Origin: Xanthobacteraceae bacterium
GTDB lineage: Bacteria; Pseudomonadota; Alphaproteobacteria; Rhizobiales; Xanthobacteraceae
Length of the DNA: 41,735 nt
NCBI GenBank assembly: GCA_019746135.1
Contig: JAIESI010000026.1
Coordinates: forward strand, 1 to 41,735
Direction: 5' to 3'
Part shown: positions 1 to 8,285 of the stretch, piece after piece
How positions within the stretch are numbered: position 1 is the first letter of the stretch
Layout of the letters: each line of letters opens with the position of its first letter
The notes under the pieces: generated by a model
Databases searched by the model: none
What the model saw: the letters and a program-made list of their open reading frames with translations, nothing else
What the model was told of the DNA's origin: nothing
Translations under genes and position numbers: made by a program

Positions 1-114
1 ATCCTCAGGGGTTGGAAGGTCGTGGAAAACCAATCCTAACCTCCCGACCACCCGCCGACCCTGCATAGGATCTACGCTTTATCTTTAGCTTCGGCGGGAG
101 GCTCGCCTGAGCCG

Positions 115-876
115 TCACTTCGCCACGGGCTGCCACCCGGCCTTGGTCCAGCGCTCGCGCATCGCCGGTCCCGTCAGCGCCGCGACGAACGCGCGGGCAT
201 GCTCCGGCTCCAGGCTGCTCGTCGGGATCGCCGCGGCGTAAACCGTCCAGAGCTGGATCGCTTCGGGGAGCGGGCCTGCGAGCCGGGCGTCCTTCGCATG
301 GATGTCGCTGATCGGCGCAATTGCGATCTCTGCCTCTCCGTTCGCGACCTTCGCGGCGGAATCATTGCCGCCGGTAGACGGCACGCCCTTGCGCACCACC
401 TCGTCCTTGATGCCGAACTCGTCGGCGATCTTCATCAGATGCGTCGTCGAGGTCGCGCCGAGCTTGGGATCGGAATAGGCGATGCTCTTGGCCTTCAGCA
501 GCGCCCGCTTCACCGCGTCGGGCGTCGCCACATCCGGCACGCCCGCGCCGGCCTTCACCACGACGCCGAGCCCGACGCGGCCGATATCGACGCGGCTCCC
601 TGGCGTGATCTTTCCGGTTTTCTCGAGTTCGGCCATCAACGGGGCCGAGGCGATGATCAGGTCCGCCGCCTTTCCCGATGCGATGGTGTCGCGCAGCAGT
701 CCGGTCGGGCCGACGGTGAAGTTGAACTTGTGGCCGCTCGATCTGGCGTAGTCGTCGATCATGCCGCCGACCACGCCGCGCACCGCGCCCGCGGCGATCA
801 CGTTGATCTCGGCGGCGTTCGCCGGAACCGCCGTCGCGAAGGCAGCCAGCAGCAGTCCGGTGCGGGCTGCCGGCAT
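115..876 (-). CDS. ModA-like periplasmic substrate-binding protein
   Basis: A 253-residue secreted solute-binding protein of the molybdate-binding (ModA-like) type 2 family. Residues 1-21 form a signal peptide ending in PANA before AEINV. The mature part has the usual features of the fold: an early AAGAVRG segment, TGLLRDTIASGKAADLIIAS near residues 58-77, and a second lobe with VVRKGVPSTGGNDSAAKV. The ATG at 876 lies 7 bp after the YqgE stop, so the two genes are probably co-transcribed. No permease or ATPase gene lies beside it, so the ligand and transporter are unknown. Many orphan ModA-like proteins do not bind molybdate, and I do not assign it. Confidence 0.8.
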   Translation of the reverse strand: MPAARTGLLLAAFATAVPANAAEINVIAAGAVRGVVGGMIDDYARSSGHKFNFTVGPTGLLRDTIASGKAADLIIASAPLMAELEKTGKITPGSRVDIGRVGLGVVVKAGAGVPDVATPDAVKRALLKAKSIAYSDPKLGATSTTHLMKIADEFGIKDEVVRKGVPSTGGNDSAAKVANGEAEIAIAPISDIHAKDARLAGPLPEAIQLWTVYAAAIPTSSLEPEHARAFVAALTGPAMRERWTKAGWQPVAK

Positions 877-883
877 GATGGGA

Positions 884-1513
884 TCAGGCGTGGCCGACTT
901 CGCTGGACAGCATGCCGGGGCGAACGCCGATCTTGCGGAGCGCCCGGTCGTATTTCGCCTCGATGTCCAGCCCGAAGATCAGCTCGGGATCGGCGCTGCA
1001 ATGCAGCCAGCCGTTCTGCTGCATCTCGTTCTCGAGCTGGCCCGGCGACCAGCCGGCATAGCCGAGCGCGAGGATGGCGCTGGCCGGCCCGGTGCCGCGC
1101 GCGATCGCCTTGAGGATATCGAGCGTCGCGGTGAGGCAGATGCCTTCGTCGATCGGCAGCGTCGAGTTCTCGATGAAGAAGTCGGCGCTGTGCAGCACGA
1201 AGCCGCGCTCGGTCTCGACCGGTCCGCCCCGCAGCACGGTGACGTCGGCGCGGTTCGGAAGCTGGATCTTGTCCTTCTCGGGGATCACGTCGAGCTTGAC
1301 CAGCAGCTCGGAGAAGCTGATGTGCGGCGCAGGCTGATTGACGACGATGCCCATCGCGCCCTCCGACGAGTGCGCGCACACGTAGATCACCGTGCGCGCG
1401 AAGCGCTCGTCGCGCATGCCGGGCGACGCGATCAGCATCTGTCCGTCGAGGAAGCCGCGCCCCTTGACGGAACTGCCTTGCTGCTTCTGCAGCACCTTGC
1501 GTGTGAGTTTCAT
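884..1513 (-). CDS. YqgE/AlgH family protein (UPF0301)
   Basis: A 209-residue protein of the YqgE/AlgH (DUF179) family. Recognisable blocks are [20 protein letters not shown] near the N-terminus, [12 protein letters not shown], the [15 protein letters not shown] segment in the middle, and [15 protein letters not shown] towards the C-terminus. The length is slightly above the family's usual 185-200 residues, through a short N-terminal extension. The family is soluble and its biochemical role is not established; AlgH of Pseudomonas was linked to alginate regulation. It reads away from the DsbD-like gene across a 116-bp divergent intergenic stretch and into the ModA-like gene with a 7-bp gap. 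Confidence 0.92.
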   Translation of the reverse strand: MKLTRKVLQKQQGSSVKGRGFLDGQMLIASPGMRDERFARTVIYVCAHSSEGAMGIVVNQPAPHISFSELLVKLDVIPEKDKIQLPNRADVTVLRGGPVETERGFVLHSADFFIENSTLPIDEGICLTATLDILKAIARGTGPASAILALGYAGWSPGQLENEMQQNGWLHCSADPELIFGLDIEAKYDRALRKIGVRPGMLSSEVGHA

Positions 1514-1629
1514 GCGGACAAGGTTACTCCCATCGAACGGACTTTGAAAAGGAAACTTGACGATAACGCTGTGTTGTGATCACGACGATTTCAATGGCCT
1601 GTGTCCGCTGTCCCAATTAGATCAACTCT

Positions 1630-2490
1630 ATGTCCGAGCGCCCACGAACCGCCTTCCTTGCCTTTTTTGTGGCTCTTGCCGGCCTGCCTGTTGTCGCGGC
1701 TGCGCCCGCGATTGCGGCAGATGCATCGCGCTGGGATGACGGGCTGCAGTCGTCGGTGCGCCTGATTGCCGCGCGAACAAAAGGCGAAGGTGCGGAGCGC
1801 ATCCATCGGGCGGGCATCGAGTTCAAGCTTGCGGCAGGCTGGAAGACCTATTGGCGCCATCCAGGCGACTCCGGCGTGCCGCCGTCGTTCGATTTCTCCA
1901 AATCGGACAACGTCAAATCGGCAGCCGTGCTGTTCCCTGCACCGGCGCGGTTCCCCGACGGCGCAGGCGGCAGCTCCATCGGCTACAAGAGGCCGCTGGT
2001 CCTGCCGGTGCATATCGTACCGAACGACCCGGCGAAACCGGTCTTGCTTCGCCTCAAGCTCGACTACGCGGTCTGTGAAAAATTGTGCGTGCCGGCGGAA
2101 GCCAACGTCGAGCTGAAGCTGACCGGCACCGACAAGGCCAACGACGCCGTGGTCGGTGCAGCCGAAGCGCTCGTGCCGAAGGCGTCCGCGGTCGGCGACA
2201 GCGGACCCTTCGCCATCCGCGCGGTGCATCGCGCGAGCGGCCCGAAGTCCAAAATCCTTGTCGATGTGGCCGCGCCTGTGGGCGCAACGCCGGTGCTGTT
2301 CGCCGAAGGGCCCACCGCGCTATGGGCCTTGCCGCTGCCGGAGCCGGTCGCGGGCGCGCCCGCAGGCTTGCAGCGCTTTGCCTTCGTGCTGGACGGATTG
2401 CCGCCCGGCGAGAGCGGAAAGGGCGCCACGCTGCGGCTGACCCTGGTCGCCGACGACAACGCCATTGAGGCCGGATACCGTCTCGACTAA
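1630..2490 (+). CDS. Secreted DsbD N-terminal-domain protein
   Basis: A 286-residue exported protein made only of the periplasmic thiol-oxidoreductase domain found at the N-terminus of DsbD. A signal peptide covers residues 1-30 (hydrophobic stretch, APAIAA cleavage area). The pair C149-x3-C153 in YAVCEKLCVP is the redox cysteine motif of this domain. The transmembrane and thioredoxin modules of full DsbD are absent, so it would need a separate electron donor. It may handle disulfides or cytochrome c/copper thiol chemistry in the periplasm, which is inference. It is followed 64 bp later by a peroxiredoxin on the same strand. The ATG at 1630 is kept because the signal peptide starts there. Confidence 0.85.
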   Translation: MSERPRTAFLAFFVALAGLPVVAAAPAIAADASRWDDGLQSSVRLIAARTKGEGAERIHRAGIEFKLAAGWKTYWRHPGDSGVPPSFDFSKSDNVKSAAVLFPAPARFPDGAGGSSIGYKRPLVLPVHIVPNDPAKPVLLRLKLDYAVCEKLCVPAEANVELKLTGTDKANDAVVGAAEALVPKASAVGDSGPFAIRAVHRASGPKSKILVDVAAPVGATPVLFAEGPTALWALPLPEPVAGAPAGLQRFAFVLDGLPPGESGKGATLRLTLVADDNAIEAGYRLD

Positions 2491-2554
2491 TTCGCCGGAG
2501 GCGCTAACTTGGCGCCCATCATCAATCCCATACCCCTGCAAGAGGATGTGAGTC

Positions 2555-3037
2555 ATGGCGATCAAGGTTGGCGACCAGGTGCCGAGCGGCAGCTTCACGG
2601 TGATGACGGGCGAGGGCCCGAAGCCGGTGACCACCGATGAATTGTTCAAGGGCAAGAAGGTGGTGCTGTTCGCGGTGCCGGGCGCGTTTACGCCGACCTG
2701 CCACAAGAACCATCTGCCGGGCTTCGTGAAGAACCTGGCCGCGATCAAGGCCAAGGGCATCAACACGGTGGCCGTGACCGGCGTGAACGACGTGTTCGTG
2801 ATGGACGCCTGGAAGAAGGCCTCCGGCGGCGACGGCATCGAGTTCCTCGCCGACGGCAGCGCCAACTGGGCCAAGGCGATCGGCATCACCGCGGACCTGA
2901 CCGAGCGCGGCCTCGGCGTGCGTTCGGGCCGTTACTCGATGGTGGTCGAGGACGGCGTGGTGAAGTCGCTCAACGTCGAGGATGCGCCGGGCAAGGCCGA
3001 CGTCTCCGGTGCTGACAACCTGCTGAAGGGCCTCTGA
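2555..3037 (+). CDS. 1-Cys peroxiredoxin (Prx5/AhpE-like)
   Basis: A 160-residue peroxiredoxin of the Prx5 group, which reduces H2O2 and organic peroxides. The active-site block is VPGAFTPTCHKNHLPGF, with peroxidatic Cys49 and Thr46. The catalytic Arg lies in the later ERGLGVRSGRYSMVVEDG block. Cys49 is the only cysteine in the protein, so it cannot form an internal disulfide and must be recycled by an external thiol such as glutathione/glutaredoxin (inference). The start has a good ribosome site (GAGGATG upstream of ATG 2555). A strong hairpin follows 20 bp after the stop and it converges with rnhA. Confidence 0.95.
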   Translation: MAIKVGDQVPSGSFTVMTGEGPKPVTTDELFKGKKVVLFAVPGAFTPTCHKNHLPGFVKNLAAIKAKGINTVAVTGVNDVFVMDAWKKASGGDGIEFLADGSANWAKAIGITADLTERGLGVRSGRYSMVVEDGVVKSLNVEDAPGKADVSGADNLLKGL

Positions 3038-3055
3038 GCTTTTTTCGACGGAAAT

Positions 3056-3090
3056 GGGCCCTCCCAGCGAAGGCCGGGAGGGCTCATTTA
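3056..3090. terminator. Bidirectional terminator between peroxiredoxin and rnhA
   Basis: A perfect 8-bp stem GCCCTCCC (3058-3065) / GGGAGGGC (3076-3083) with a 10-nt loop lies between the convergent peroxiredoxin and rnhA genes. On the plus strand it is followed by CATTTATT. On the minus strand a run of six A (six T on plus, just after the peroxiredoxin stop) lies further off. The right arm touches the rnhA stop codon. It probably ends both transcripts. Confidence 0.7.
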
Positions 3091-3539
3091 TTCGCGGCGC
3101 GGACGTCCGCAATCGCCGCGACGGCGAGCCGGTCGGCGCGCTCGTTCAGGTCGTGGCCGGCATGGCCTTTGACCCAGTGCCATTTCACGTGATGCCGCTG
3201 GATCGCCGCATCGAGCCGTTGCCACAGATCGACGTTCTTCACCGGCTTCTTGTCGGCGGTCTTCCAGCCGTTGCGCTTCCAGCCGTGGATCCATTTCGAG
3301 ATGCCGTCGTGCACGTACCGGCTGTCGGTGTGCAGCTCGACCGTCGACGGCCGCTTCAGCGCCTCGAGGCCGGCGATCGCGCCCATCAGTTCCATGCGGT
3401 TGTTGGTGGTGTGCGCCTCGCCGCCCTTCAACTCTTTCTCGTGCTCGCCGGAGGTCAGGATCGCGCCCCAGCCGCCCGGTCCGGGGTTGCCGGAGCAGGC
3501 GCCGTCGGTATGGATGATGACGTGCGGTCCTTCGGTCAC
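3084..3539 (-). CDS. rnhA: Ribonuclease HI
   Basis: RNase HI, 151 residues from a GTG start at 3539 (E. coli enzyme: 155). It cuts RNA in RNA-DNA hybrids. The four metal-binding acids are visible: D12 in [18 protein letters not shown]50 in [11 protein letters not shown]72 in [11 protein letters not shown] and D136 in NERADRLAV; the flexible-loop histidine is H126 in VKGHAGH. The longer open frame upstream only reads through thrB in another frame. The GTG overlaps the thrB TGA stop in a GTGA quartet, so translation is probably coupled to thrB in an ispH-thrB-rnhA transcript. Confidence 0.95.
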   Translation of the reverse strand: MTEGPHVIIHTDGACSGNPGPGGWGAILTSGEHEKELKGGEAHTTNNRMELMGAIAGLEALKRPSTVELHTDSRYVHDGISKWIHGWKRNGWKTADKKPVKNVDLWQRLDAAIQRHHVKWHWVKGHAGHDLNERADRLAVAAIADVRAANK

Positions 3540-4516
3540 GCGCTCACTCGCTTGGCGGAGAGGCCGTAGTCGCCGGCGCTGCGCGCCTTCTGGTGGAAGC
3601 GCAGCTTGCGGAAATATTCGATCGGATCCTTGGGCTTGACCAGTGCACCAGGCGGCACGTTCAGCCAGTCCACCAGCCGCGTCAGCAGGAAGCGCAGCGC
3701 CGCGCCGCGCGCGAGCAGCGGCAGGGCGTCGAGCTCGGCCTGCGACAGCGGTCGGGTCTTGCTGTAGGCGTTGAGCAGGCTCTGTCCCTTGGTGACGTTG
3801 TAGGAGTGGTCCGTCTCGAAGCACCAGGCGTTGAGACAGATCGCAACGTCATAGGCCAGCGTGTCGGTGCAGGCAAAATAGAAGTCGATCAGGCCCGACA
3901 GCGTGTCGCCGAGAAAGAACACATTGTCGGGGAACAGGTCGGCGTGGATCACGCCCGTGGGCAGGCCGCGCGGCCAGAACTTTTCGAGATGCGTCAGCTC
4001 TTCGATGATGGCTGCACGCAGACCGGGCTGGACCGTGTCGGCGCGGCCGTCGGCCTGCTCGGACAGCGGCCGCCAGTCGTACACCGACAGCGCGTTGCGG
4101 CGCTTGCCGGGGAAATCCGCGCCGGCGAGATGCATCCGCGCCAGCGCCTCGCCGACCGCGGCGCAGTGCAGCGCGTCCGGCCGCCGCATCCACATGCCGT
4201 CGAGAAAGGTGACGATCGCGGCGGGGCGGCCGCACAGCGTGCCGAGCGTGCCGCCGTTCCTGGCCGCAACCGGCTGCGGGCAGGTGATGCCGCGCGCGTG
4301 CAGGTGCTCCATCAGCGCCAGGAAGAACGGCACGTCGCCCGCCGCGACGCGCTTTTCGTAGAGCGTCAGGATGTAATAGGCGTCGCCGGCGTGGACGAGA
4401 AAATTCGAGTTCTCGACGCCCTCGGCGATGCCCTTGTAGGACTTGAGCTTCCCCAGATCGTAGCCCGCGAGAAAGCTCTCCAGCGCTTCGGTGGGGACAT
4501 CGGTGTAGACGGCCAT
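3536..4516 (-). CDS. thrB: Homoserine kinase, APH-fold type (ThrB)
   Basis: A 326-residue homoserine kinase of the aminoglycoside-phosphotransferase-fold type, the form usual in alphaproteobacteria and pseudomonads, unrelated to the GHMP-type ThrB of E. coli. It makes O-phosphohomoserine for threonine. Visible motifs are the N-terminal [15 protein letters not shown] lid, the catalytic loop HADLFPDN at 191-198, and IDFYFACTD at 210-218 with the metal-binding Asp. It lies downstream of ispH across a 165-bp spacer that holds a REP-like element, and overlaps rnhA by 4 bp. Confidence 0.95.
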   Translation of the reverse strand: MAVYTDVPTEALESFLAGYDLGKLKSYKGIAEGVENSNFLVHAGDAYYILTLYEKRVAAGDVPFFLALMEHLHARGITCPQPVAARNGGTLGTLCGRPAAIVTFLDGMWMRRPDALHCAAVGEALARMHLAGADFPGKRRNALSVYDWRPLSEQADGRADTVQPGLRAAIIEELTHLEKFWPRGLPTGVIHADLFPDNVFFLGDTLSGLIDFYFACTDTLAYDVAICLNAWCFETDHSYNVTKGQSLLNAYSKTRPLSQAELDALPLLARGAALRFLLTRLVDWLNVPPGALVKPKDPIEYFRKLRFHQKARSAGDYGLSAKRVSA

Positions 4517-4565
4517 GCCGCAAGTTGGGCCCTGCGTTGGCCCGTCCCGTCAAGTCCCTCTCCAC

Positions 4566-4675
4566 CGTCATTCCGGGACGGCGCGAAGCGCCGGGCCCGG
4601 AATCCAGAGGAACATTCAGCGTATCGATCTGGATTCCGGGGTTCGCCGCTTCGCGGCGCCCCGGAATGGCAACGG
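4566..4675. repeat. REP-like palindromic element between ispH and thrB
   Basis: The ispH-thrB spacer is filled by a composite inverted repeat. The outer arms are CATTCCGGG (4569-4577) and CCCGGAATG (4660-4668). An inner perfect 13-bp pair is CCCGGAATCCAGA (4596-4608) and TCTGGATTCCGGG (4628-4640), and GC-rich arms such as GCGCGAAGCGC and CGCCGCTTCGCGGCG add further small hairpins. The outer arm TCATTCCGGG recurs in the element at 30063-30136, so this is a family. Such elements are common in Rhizobiales intergenic regions. Confidence 0.8.
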
Positions 4676-4681
4676 TGAGAG

Positions 4682-5659
4682 CTATGCCGCCGCGGTGTCG
4701 CGAAGCTGGCGCGGCAGCGGGAAGAACATGCCCGACTCGTCCGCGCCGGACACGGTCTCGACCACGAGCTTGAAGCGCGCGGCGAAGGCGTCGAGGATTT
4801 CCTCGACCAGCACCTCGGGTGCGGACGCGCCGGCGGTGACGCCGAGCGTCCTGATGCTGTCGAACTTCGACCACTCGATGTCGGCGGCGCGCTGCACCAG
4901 CACCGAATAGCGGCAGCCGGCGCGCTCGGCGACCTCCTGCAGCCGCCGCGAATTCGACGAGTTCGGTGCGCCGACCACGACCAGCGCATCGACCTGCGGC
5001 GCCACGCGCTTCACCGCCTCCTGGCGGTTGGTGGTGGCGTAGCAGATGTCTTCCTTGTGCGGGGCGATGATGCTGGGGAAGCGCCGCTTCAAGGTGGCGA
5101 CGATCTCGGCGGTGTCGTCGAGCGACAGCGTCGTCTGCGTCACATAGGCGAGGTTGTCGGGGTCCTTCGGCGCAAGGGCTTCGGCCTCCTCGACCGTCTG
5201 CACCAGCGTGATCGCGCCCTCGGGCAGCTGGCCGAGCGTGCCGACCACCTCGGGATGCCCGGCATGGCCGATCAGCAGGATGTTGCGGCCGCGCTTGTGA
5301 TGGATCTCGGCCTCGCGGTGCACCTTGGTTACCAGCGGGCAGGTGGCGTCGAGGTGAAAGAAATTCCGGCGCTGGGACTCGGCCGGGATCGATTTCGGCA
5401 CGCCATGGGCCGAGAAGATCACCGGTGCCTGGGTGTCGGGGATCTCGTCCAGTTCCTCGACGAACACCGCACCCTTGGCCTTCAGGCTTTCGACCACGTA
5501 GCGGTTGTGGACGATCTCGTGGCGGACATAGACCGGGGCGCCGTAGCGCTTGAGCGCCTGCTCGACCGAATCGATCGCCCGCACCACGCCGGCGCAGAAG
5601 CCGCGGGGCGAACAAAGCAGGACCTTCAGCAACGGTTTCTCAGTGTTTTCGGCGTTCAT
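4682..5659 (-). CDS. ispH: 4-hydroxy-3-methylbut-2-enyl diphosphate reductase
   Basis: IspH (LytB), 325 residues, the last enzyme of the MEP isoprenoid pathway; it reduces HMBPP to IPP and DMAPP with a [4Fe-4S] cluster. The three cluster cysteines are C22 in [15 protein letters not shown]107 in [11 protein letters not shown] and C206 in [10 protein letters not shown]. Substrate-binding TQTTLS lies at 175-180. The ATG at 5659 is preferred to a TTG 36 bp upstream because the family begins near here. It is divergent from trcR over a 167-bp region that must hold both promoters, and is followed by thrB and rnhA. Confidence 0.97.
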   Translation of the reverse strand: MNAENTEKPLLKVLLCSPRGFCAGVVRAIDSVEQALKRYGAPVYVRHEIVHNRYVVESLKAKGAVFVEELDEIPDTQAPVIFSAHGVPKSIPAESQRRNFFHLDATCPLVTKVHREAEIHHKRGRNILLIGHAGHPEVVGTLGQLPEGAITLVQTVEEAEALAPKDPDNLAYVTQTTLSLDDTAEIVATLKRRFPSIIAPHKEDICYATTNRQEAVKRVAPQVDALVVVGAPNSSNSRRLQEVAERAGCRYSVLVQRAADIEWSKFDSIRTLGVTAGASAPEVLVEEILDAFAARFKLVVETVSGADESGMFFPLPRQLRDTAAA

Positions 5660-5826
5660 AGGGGAGAGATGAGGTTCCCGGGCGGGCCCTGTCAAGCCAA
5701 AGAACCCCAGGTCTTGGCATTGGACTTCCGGGGGTCAAGTGCCTATATTCAGGCCATATTCCAGTCATCTTGGATGACACGGGCCTCGTCCGGAAGGGCG
5801 GGCGGGGCACAGGAGGAGATTTATCC

Positions 5827-6543
5827 ATGCAAGAAGCGCCATTGATGCCCAAGGCGACCGCCGTCTGGCTGGTGGAAAACACCGCCCTGTCGTTCGACCA
5901 GGTGGCCGAGTTCTGCAAGCTGCACCCCCTCGAGGTGAAGGCGATCGCCGATGGCGACGCGGCCCAGGGGATCAAGGGCCTGGACCCGATCCAGACCGGG
6001 CAACTGACCCGCGAGGAGATCGACAGGGGGGTCTCCGACCCGGAGCACAAGCTGCAGCTGTCCCGGCCCAAGGTCGGTATCCCCGAGCCGAAGCCCGGCA
6101 CGAAGAAGAAAGGCCCGCGCTACACCCCGGTGTCGCGCCGCCAGGACCGCCCGAACGCGATCCTGTGGCTGCTGCGCAACCACCCGGAGCTCAAGGACGC
6201 GCAGATCATGCGGCTCGTCGGCACCACCAAGTCGACCATCGCCGGCATCCGCGACCGCACCCACTGGAACGCCGCAAGCCTCACCCCGCTCGATCCGGTG
6301 ACGCTCGGGCTGTGCTCGCAGATCGACCTCGATTTCGAGGTGCAGCGCGCCTCGAAGGAGAAGCCCGCGCCGGCCGACAGCGGCGTGACGCTGCTGCCCG
6401 CGTCCGTCACCACCGCGCCGCAGGCGCCGAGCGAACCCGAGACCCCGGCCGCGGCCAAGGCCAAGGACGACCTCGACACCGCCGCGGTGTTCGCCAAGCT
6501 CAAGCAGCTCGGCGGCGGCAAGTCCGAGGACAAGGACGAGTAG
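5827..6543 (+). CDS. trcR: Cell cycle transcriptional regulator TrcR (DUF1013)
   Basis: A 238-residue protein of the DUF1013/TrcR family, found almost only in alphaproteobacteria and described in Caulobacter as a cell-cycle transcriptional regulator. The N-terminal half is the conserved domain (MPKATAVWLVENTALSFDQV; FCKLHPLEVKAIADG), followed by RRQDRPNAILWLLRNHPELK and the helix-turn-helix-like IMRLVGTTKSTIAGIRDRTHW near residues 130-150. The C-terminal third is Ala/Pro/Lys-rich and low in complexity. A near-ideal ribosome site, AGGAGGAG at 5811-5818, fixes the ATG at 5827 rather than the upstream ATG at 5770. Confidence 0.93.
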   Translation: MQEAPLMPKATAVWLVENTALSFDQVAEFCKLHPLEVKAIADGDAAQGIKGLDPIQTGQLTREEIDRGVSDPEHKLQLSRPKVGIPEPKPGTKKKGPRYTPVSRRQDRPNAILWLLRNHPELKDAQIMRLVGTTKSTIAGIRDRTHWNAASLTPLDPVTLGLCSQIDLDFEVQRASKEKPAPADSGVTLLPASVTTAPQAPSEPETPAAAKAKDDLDTAAVFAKLKQLGGGKSEDKDE

Positions 6544-6779
6544 TCTCTTCCGCATTTGGTGGCGCGGCGCATGTTTGTGCGGCCGCGCCGGACTCTTGCG
6601 CCGCTTCGCGCCATTCGGCGGCACGGCATGGGGTGACGAGCCGTTGCGAGGATCGGCTCGTGGAACCGCTCTTTTCGTAGTTCGCTGGCTGGCTTGGTTG
6701 ATGATCGCGCGGAGCACCACGCGACGAACACATTGTGCTGTGCGTTGATTCGCTCGCTGATCAAGAAAAAGCAGCGGGA
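6544..6779. other. Intergenic region upstream of the Xre-RES module
   Basis: About 290 bp separate trcR from the antitoxin gene. The first half is GC-rich with several small GC palindromes (for example GCGGCCGC around 6581-6587) and no clear open frame. The sequence becomes clearly more AT-rich from about 6720, which marks the left edge of the toxin-antitoxin segment. I see no gene in this stretch. Confidence 0.5.
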
Positions 6780-6818
6780 TTGAAATTTTTTGCGTCAAGT
6801 GTCATATTAATTGCGACA
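6780..6818 (+). promoter_or_regulatory. Promoter and overlapping operator of the Xre-RES operon
   Basis: A sigma70-like promoter: TTGAAA (6780-6785), 17-bp spacer, CATATT (6803-6808). The -10 lies inside an imperfect palindrome TGTCATATTAATTGCGACA (6800-6818) with perfect TGTC/GACA ends. That placement suits autorepression by the Xre-type antitoxin, as is usual for this family; the binding itself is inference. Confidence 0.5.
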
Positions 6819-6835
6819 GATGACGGATAGCGGCG

Positions 6836-7321
6836 ATGACGAATTTGGACCCCCACCAGGTTCCCGAAGTCCCGGAGCGGATGTTGTCTGAAGTGGCCGG
6901 ACTATTGGGCGCGCCGCATACCTTGCGGAAAGTCCCGCGCAGTCCGCTTGAAGCGCATGAGATGCTCTTGAGAGGCCTGCCAACTCGAGCGCTGACTCAT
7001 CTCGTCGACAGCTTCGAGCTTCTGCGCTGGAATGAATCGTTCGCAAAAGCCATTGGCATGAGTTTGCGTACCTACCAACGACATGTGTCTACCGCCGCAA
7101 AGCAACTGAACCCGGAGCAGAGCGGGCGTACCTGGAAGCTCGCTGAAATTCTAGCGAAGGCGACGTCTGTTCTTGGCTCCAGGCAAGAAGCGGAACGGTG
7201 GTTAGAGCAGCCGGCTATCGGCCTGGATCAACGAAAACCAATAGACTTGCTGGCGACGCCAGCAGGTACCGAACTGGTGGAAGATTTTCTGGTTCGTCTT
7301 GAGTATGGTGTGTACGCGTGA
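6836..7321 (+). CDS. Xre/MbcA/ParS-type antitoxin (DUF2384)
   Basis: A 161-residue antitoxin of the Xre/MbcA/ParS family that pairs with RES toxins. The N-terminal half contains an Xre-like helix-turn-helix (FAKAIGMSLRTYQRHVSTAA near 61-82). The C-terminal DUF2384 part (WKLAEILAKATSVLGSRQEAERWLEQPAIGLDQRKPIDLLATPAG) is the toxin-binding domain, ending in VEDFLVRLEYGVYA. Its stop overlaps the toxin GTG start in a GTGA quartet, the usual antitoxin-first arrangement. Its base composition is lower in GC than neighbouring core genes, which suggests horizontal acquisition. Confidence 0.93.
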   Translation: MTNLDPHQVPEVPERMLSEVAGLLGAPHTLRKVPRSPLEAHEMLLRGLPTRALTHLVDSFELLRWNESFAKAIGMSLRTYQRHVSTAAKQLNPEQSGRTWKLAEILAKATSVLGSRQEAERWLEQPAIGLDQRKPIDLLATPAGTELVEDFLVRLEYGVYA

Positions 7322-7896
7322 CGCCGTTGCCTGCCGCGCTTGGTGGTACCGAGCTTGTGGCGTGGCGCTTAGACCAAGAAAAATACCGGGCTACATGGGA
7401 CAGCGGCGAAGGGGCTTACCGGGTCGGCGGTCGCTGGAACAGCAGAGGCATTCGCGCAGTGTATTGCGCCATTGACCCGGCGACCGCGATACTCGAGGTC
7501 GCGGTGCACAAAGGTTTCAAGGCGCTCGACACCGTTCCGCATGTTCTGACTGCGATCAACGTCGACGCGACACAGGTGCTCGTCGTGCAGCCAGAAACAA
7601 TCCCGAATGCTAACTGGCTGCGGCCGGGCATTCCAAGCGCCGGGCAACAGGCGTTCGGCGACACTTTGTTGCCCAAGCACAAATTTGTCGTCATCCCCAG
7701 CGTGGTCTCAACGCGGAGCTGGAACCTCGTTTTCGTCGCGTCGAATGCAGTAGGAGCCTACGAAATCAGGTCGCAAGAAGCGGTTTGCTCTCGACACTCG
7801 GCTGCATCCACCAGCGACGCCGTAAGAAGCTATGGCCGCCACCGCATCCGGTTGACCGGGCGGCCGGACACCGGATTGACGTCCTCGCCCGTGTAG
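7318..7896 (+). CDS. RES-domain toxin (NAD+ phosphorylase family), frameshifted C-terminus
   Basis: RES toxins degrade NAD+ in the absence of their antitoxin. The frame gives 192 residues from a GTG at 7318. Family residues are present: Arg in GAYRVGGRWNSRG, Glu in PATAILEVAVH and Ser in VVIPSVVSTRSWNLVF. The end is abnormal. After EIRSQE the frame reads AVCSRHSAA, whereas the +1 frame from 7781 reads RFALDTRLHPPATP and stops at 7825. RFALDxRL is the normal RES C-terminus. A stop at 7825 would also clear the convergent GNAT gene (7830), while the present frame runs 67 bp into it. So a one-base insertion near 7775-7780, or a sequencing error there, has probably replaced the last 14 residues by 38 unrelated ones. 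Confidence 0.88.
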   Translation: MTPLPAALGGTELVAWRLDQEKYRATWDSGEGAYRVGGRWNSRGIRAVYCAIDPATAILEVAVHKGFKALDTVPHVLTAINVDATQVLVVQPETIPNANWLRPGIPSAGQQAFGDTLLPKHKFVVIPSVVSTRSWNLVFVASNAVGAYEIRSQEAVCSRHSAASTSDAVRSYGRHRIRLTGRPDTGLTSSPV

Positions 7897-8285
7897 ACAA
7901 ATCCGTTCTTCTCGTAGAACGCGATCGCGCGGGCGTTGTCCTTGTTGACGAGCAGCTCCAACAAGGCCGGCGAGATCCGCTTGCCGGCGTCGAGCAGCAT
8001 GACAGCGACGTTGCTGCCCCAAAACTCGGGCGCCACGACGATCTGGTCGAGATAGCCGGTCTTCGGATCGACGGTGACGAAGCCTTCGAGCACGCCGTCC
8101 ATCTCGGCGACCGTGATCTGCGTCTGCGGCACCAGCTCGTTGCGCCAGCGCTCGCGCCACCATGCCACGCGCGCGGTGAAATCGATGTTCGGGTAGGCCT
8201 TTTGCCAGGTGCGGCGCCACAGTTCGATCGCCGCCGCTTCGTCGGCGGCGGTGTAGCTGCGGAGCTTGAGCTGCGGCTTGCTCAC
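7830..8285 (-). CDS. GNAT family N-acetyltransferase
   Basis: A 151-residue GCN5-related acetyltransferase. The core is visible: YLDQIVVAPEFWGSNVAVMLLDAG (beta4 and the acetyl-CoA-binding turn, here GSNVA in place of the consensus RGxGxG/A) and LLELLVNKDNARAIAFYEKNGFVYTGE, the typical C-terminal NxxAxxFYxKxGF motif. The substrate cannot be told from sequence. Its ATG overlaps the stop of the upstream OmpA/MotB-like gene in an ATGA quartet, so it is the last gene of that operon. It converges with the RES toxin gene, whose frameshifted tail overlaps its 3' end. Confidence 0.9.
   Translation of the reverse strand: MSKPQLKLRSYTAADEAAAIELWRRTWQKAYPNIDFTARVAWWRERWRNELVPQTQITVAEMDGVLEGFVTVDPKTGYLDQIVVAPEFWGSNVAVMLLDAGKRISPALLELLVNKDNARAIAFYEKNGFVYTGEDVNPVSGRPVNRMRWRP

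Noticed and set aside
1-114. A gene at the left end of the window
   Set aside because: No frame with coding character covers 1-114. It holds only a small GGCTC/GAGCC hairpin (100-113) just after the stop of the ModA-like gene, without a T-tract.
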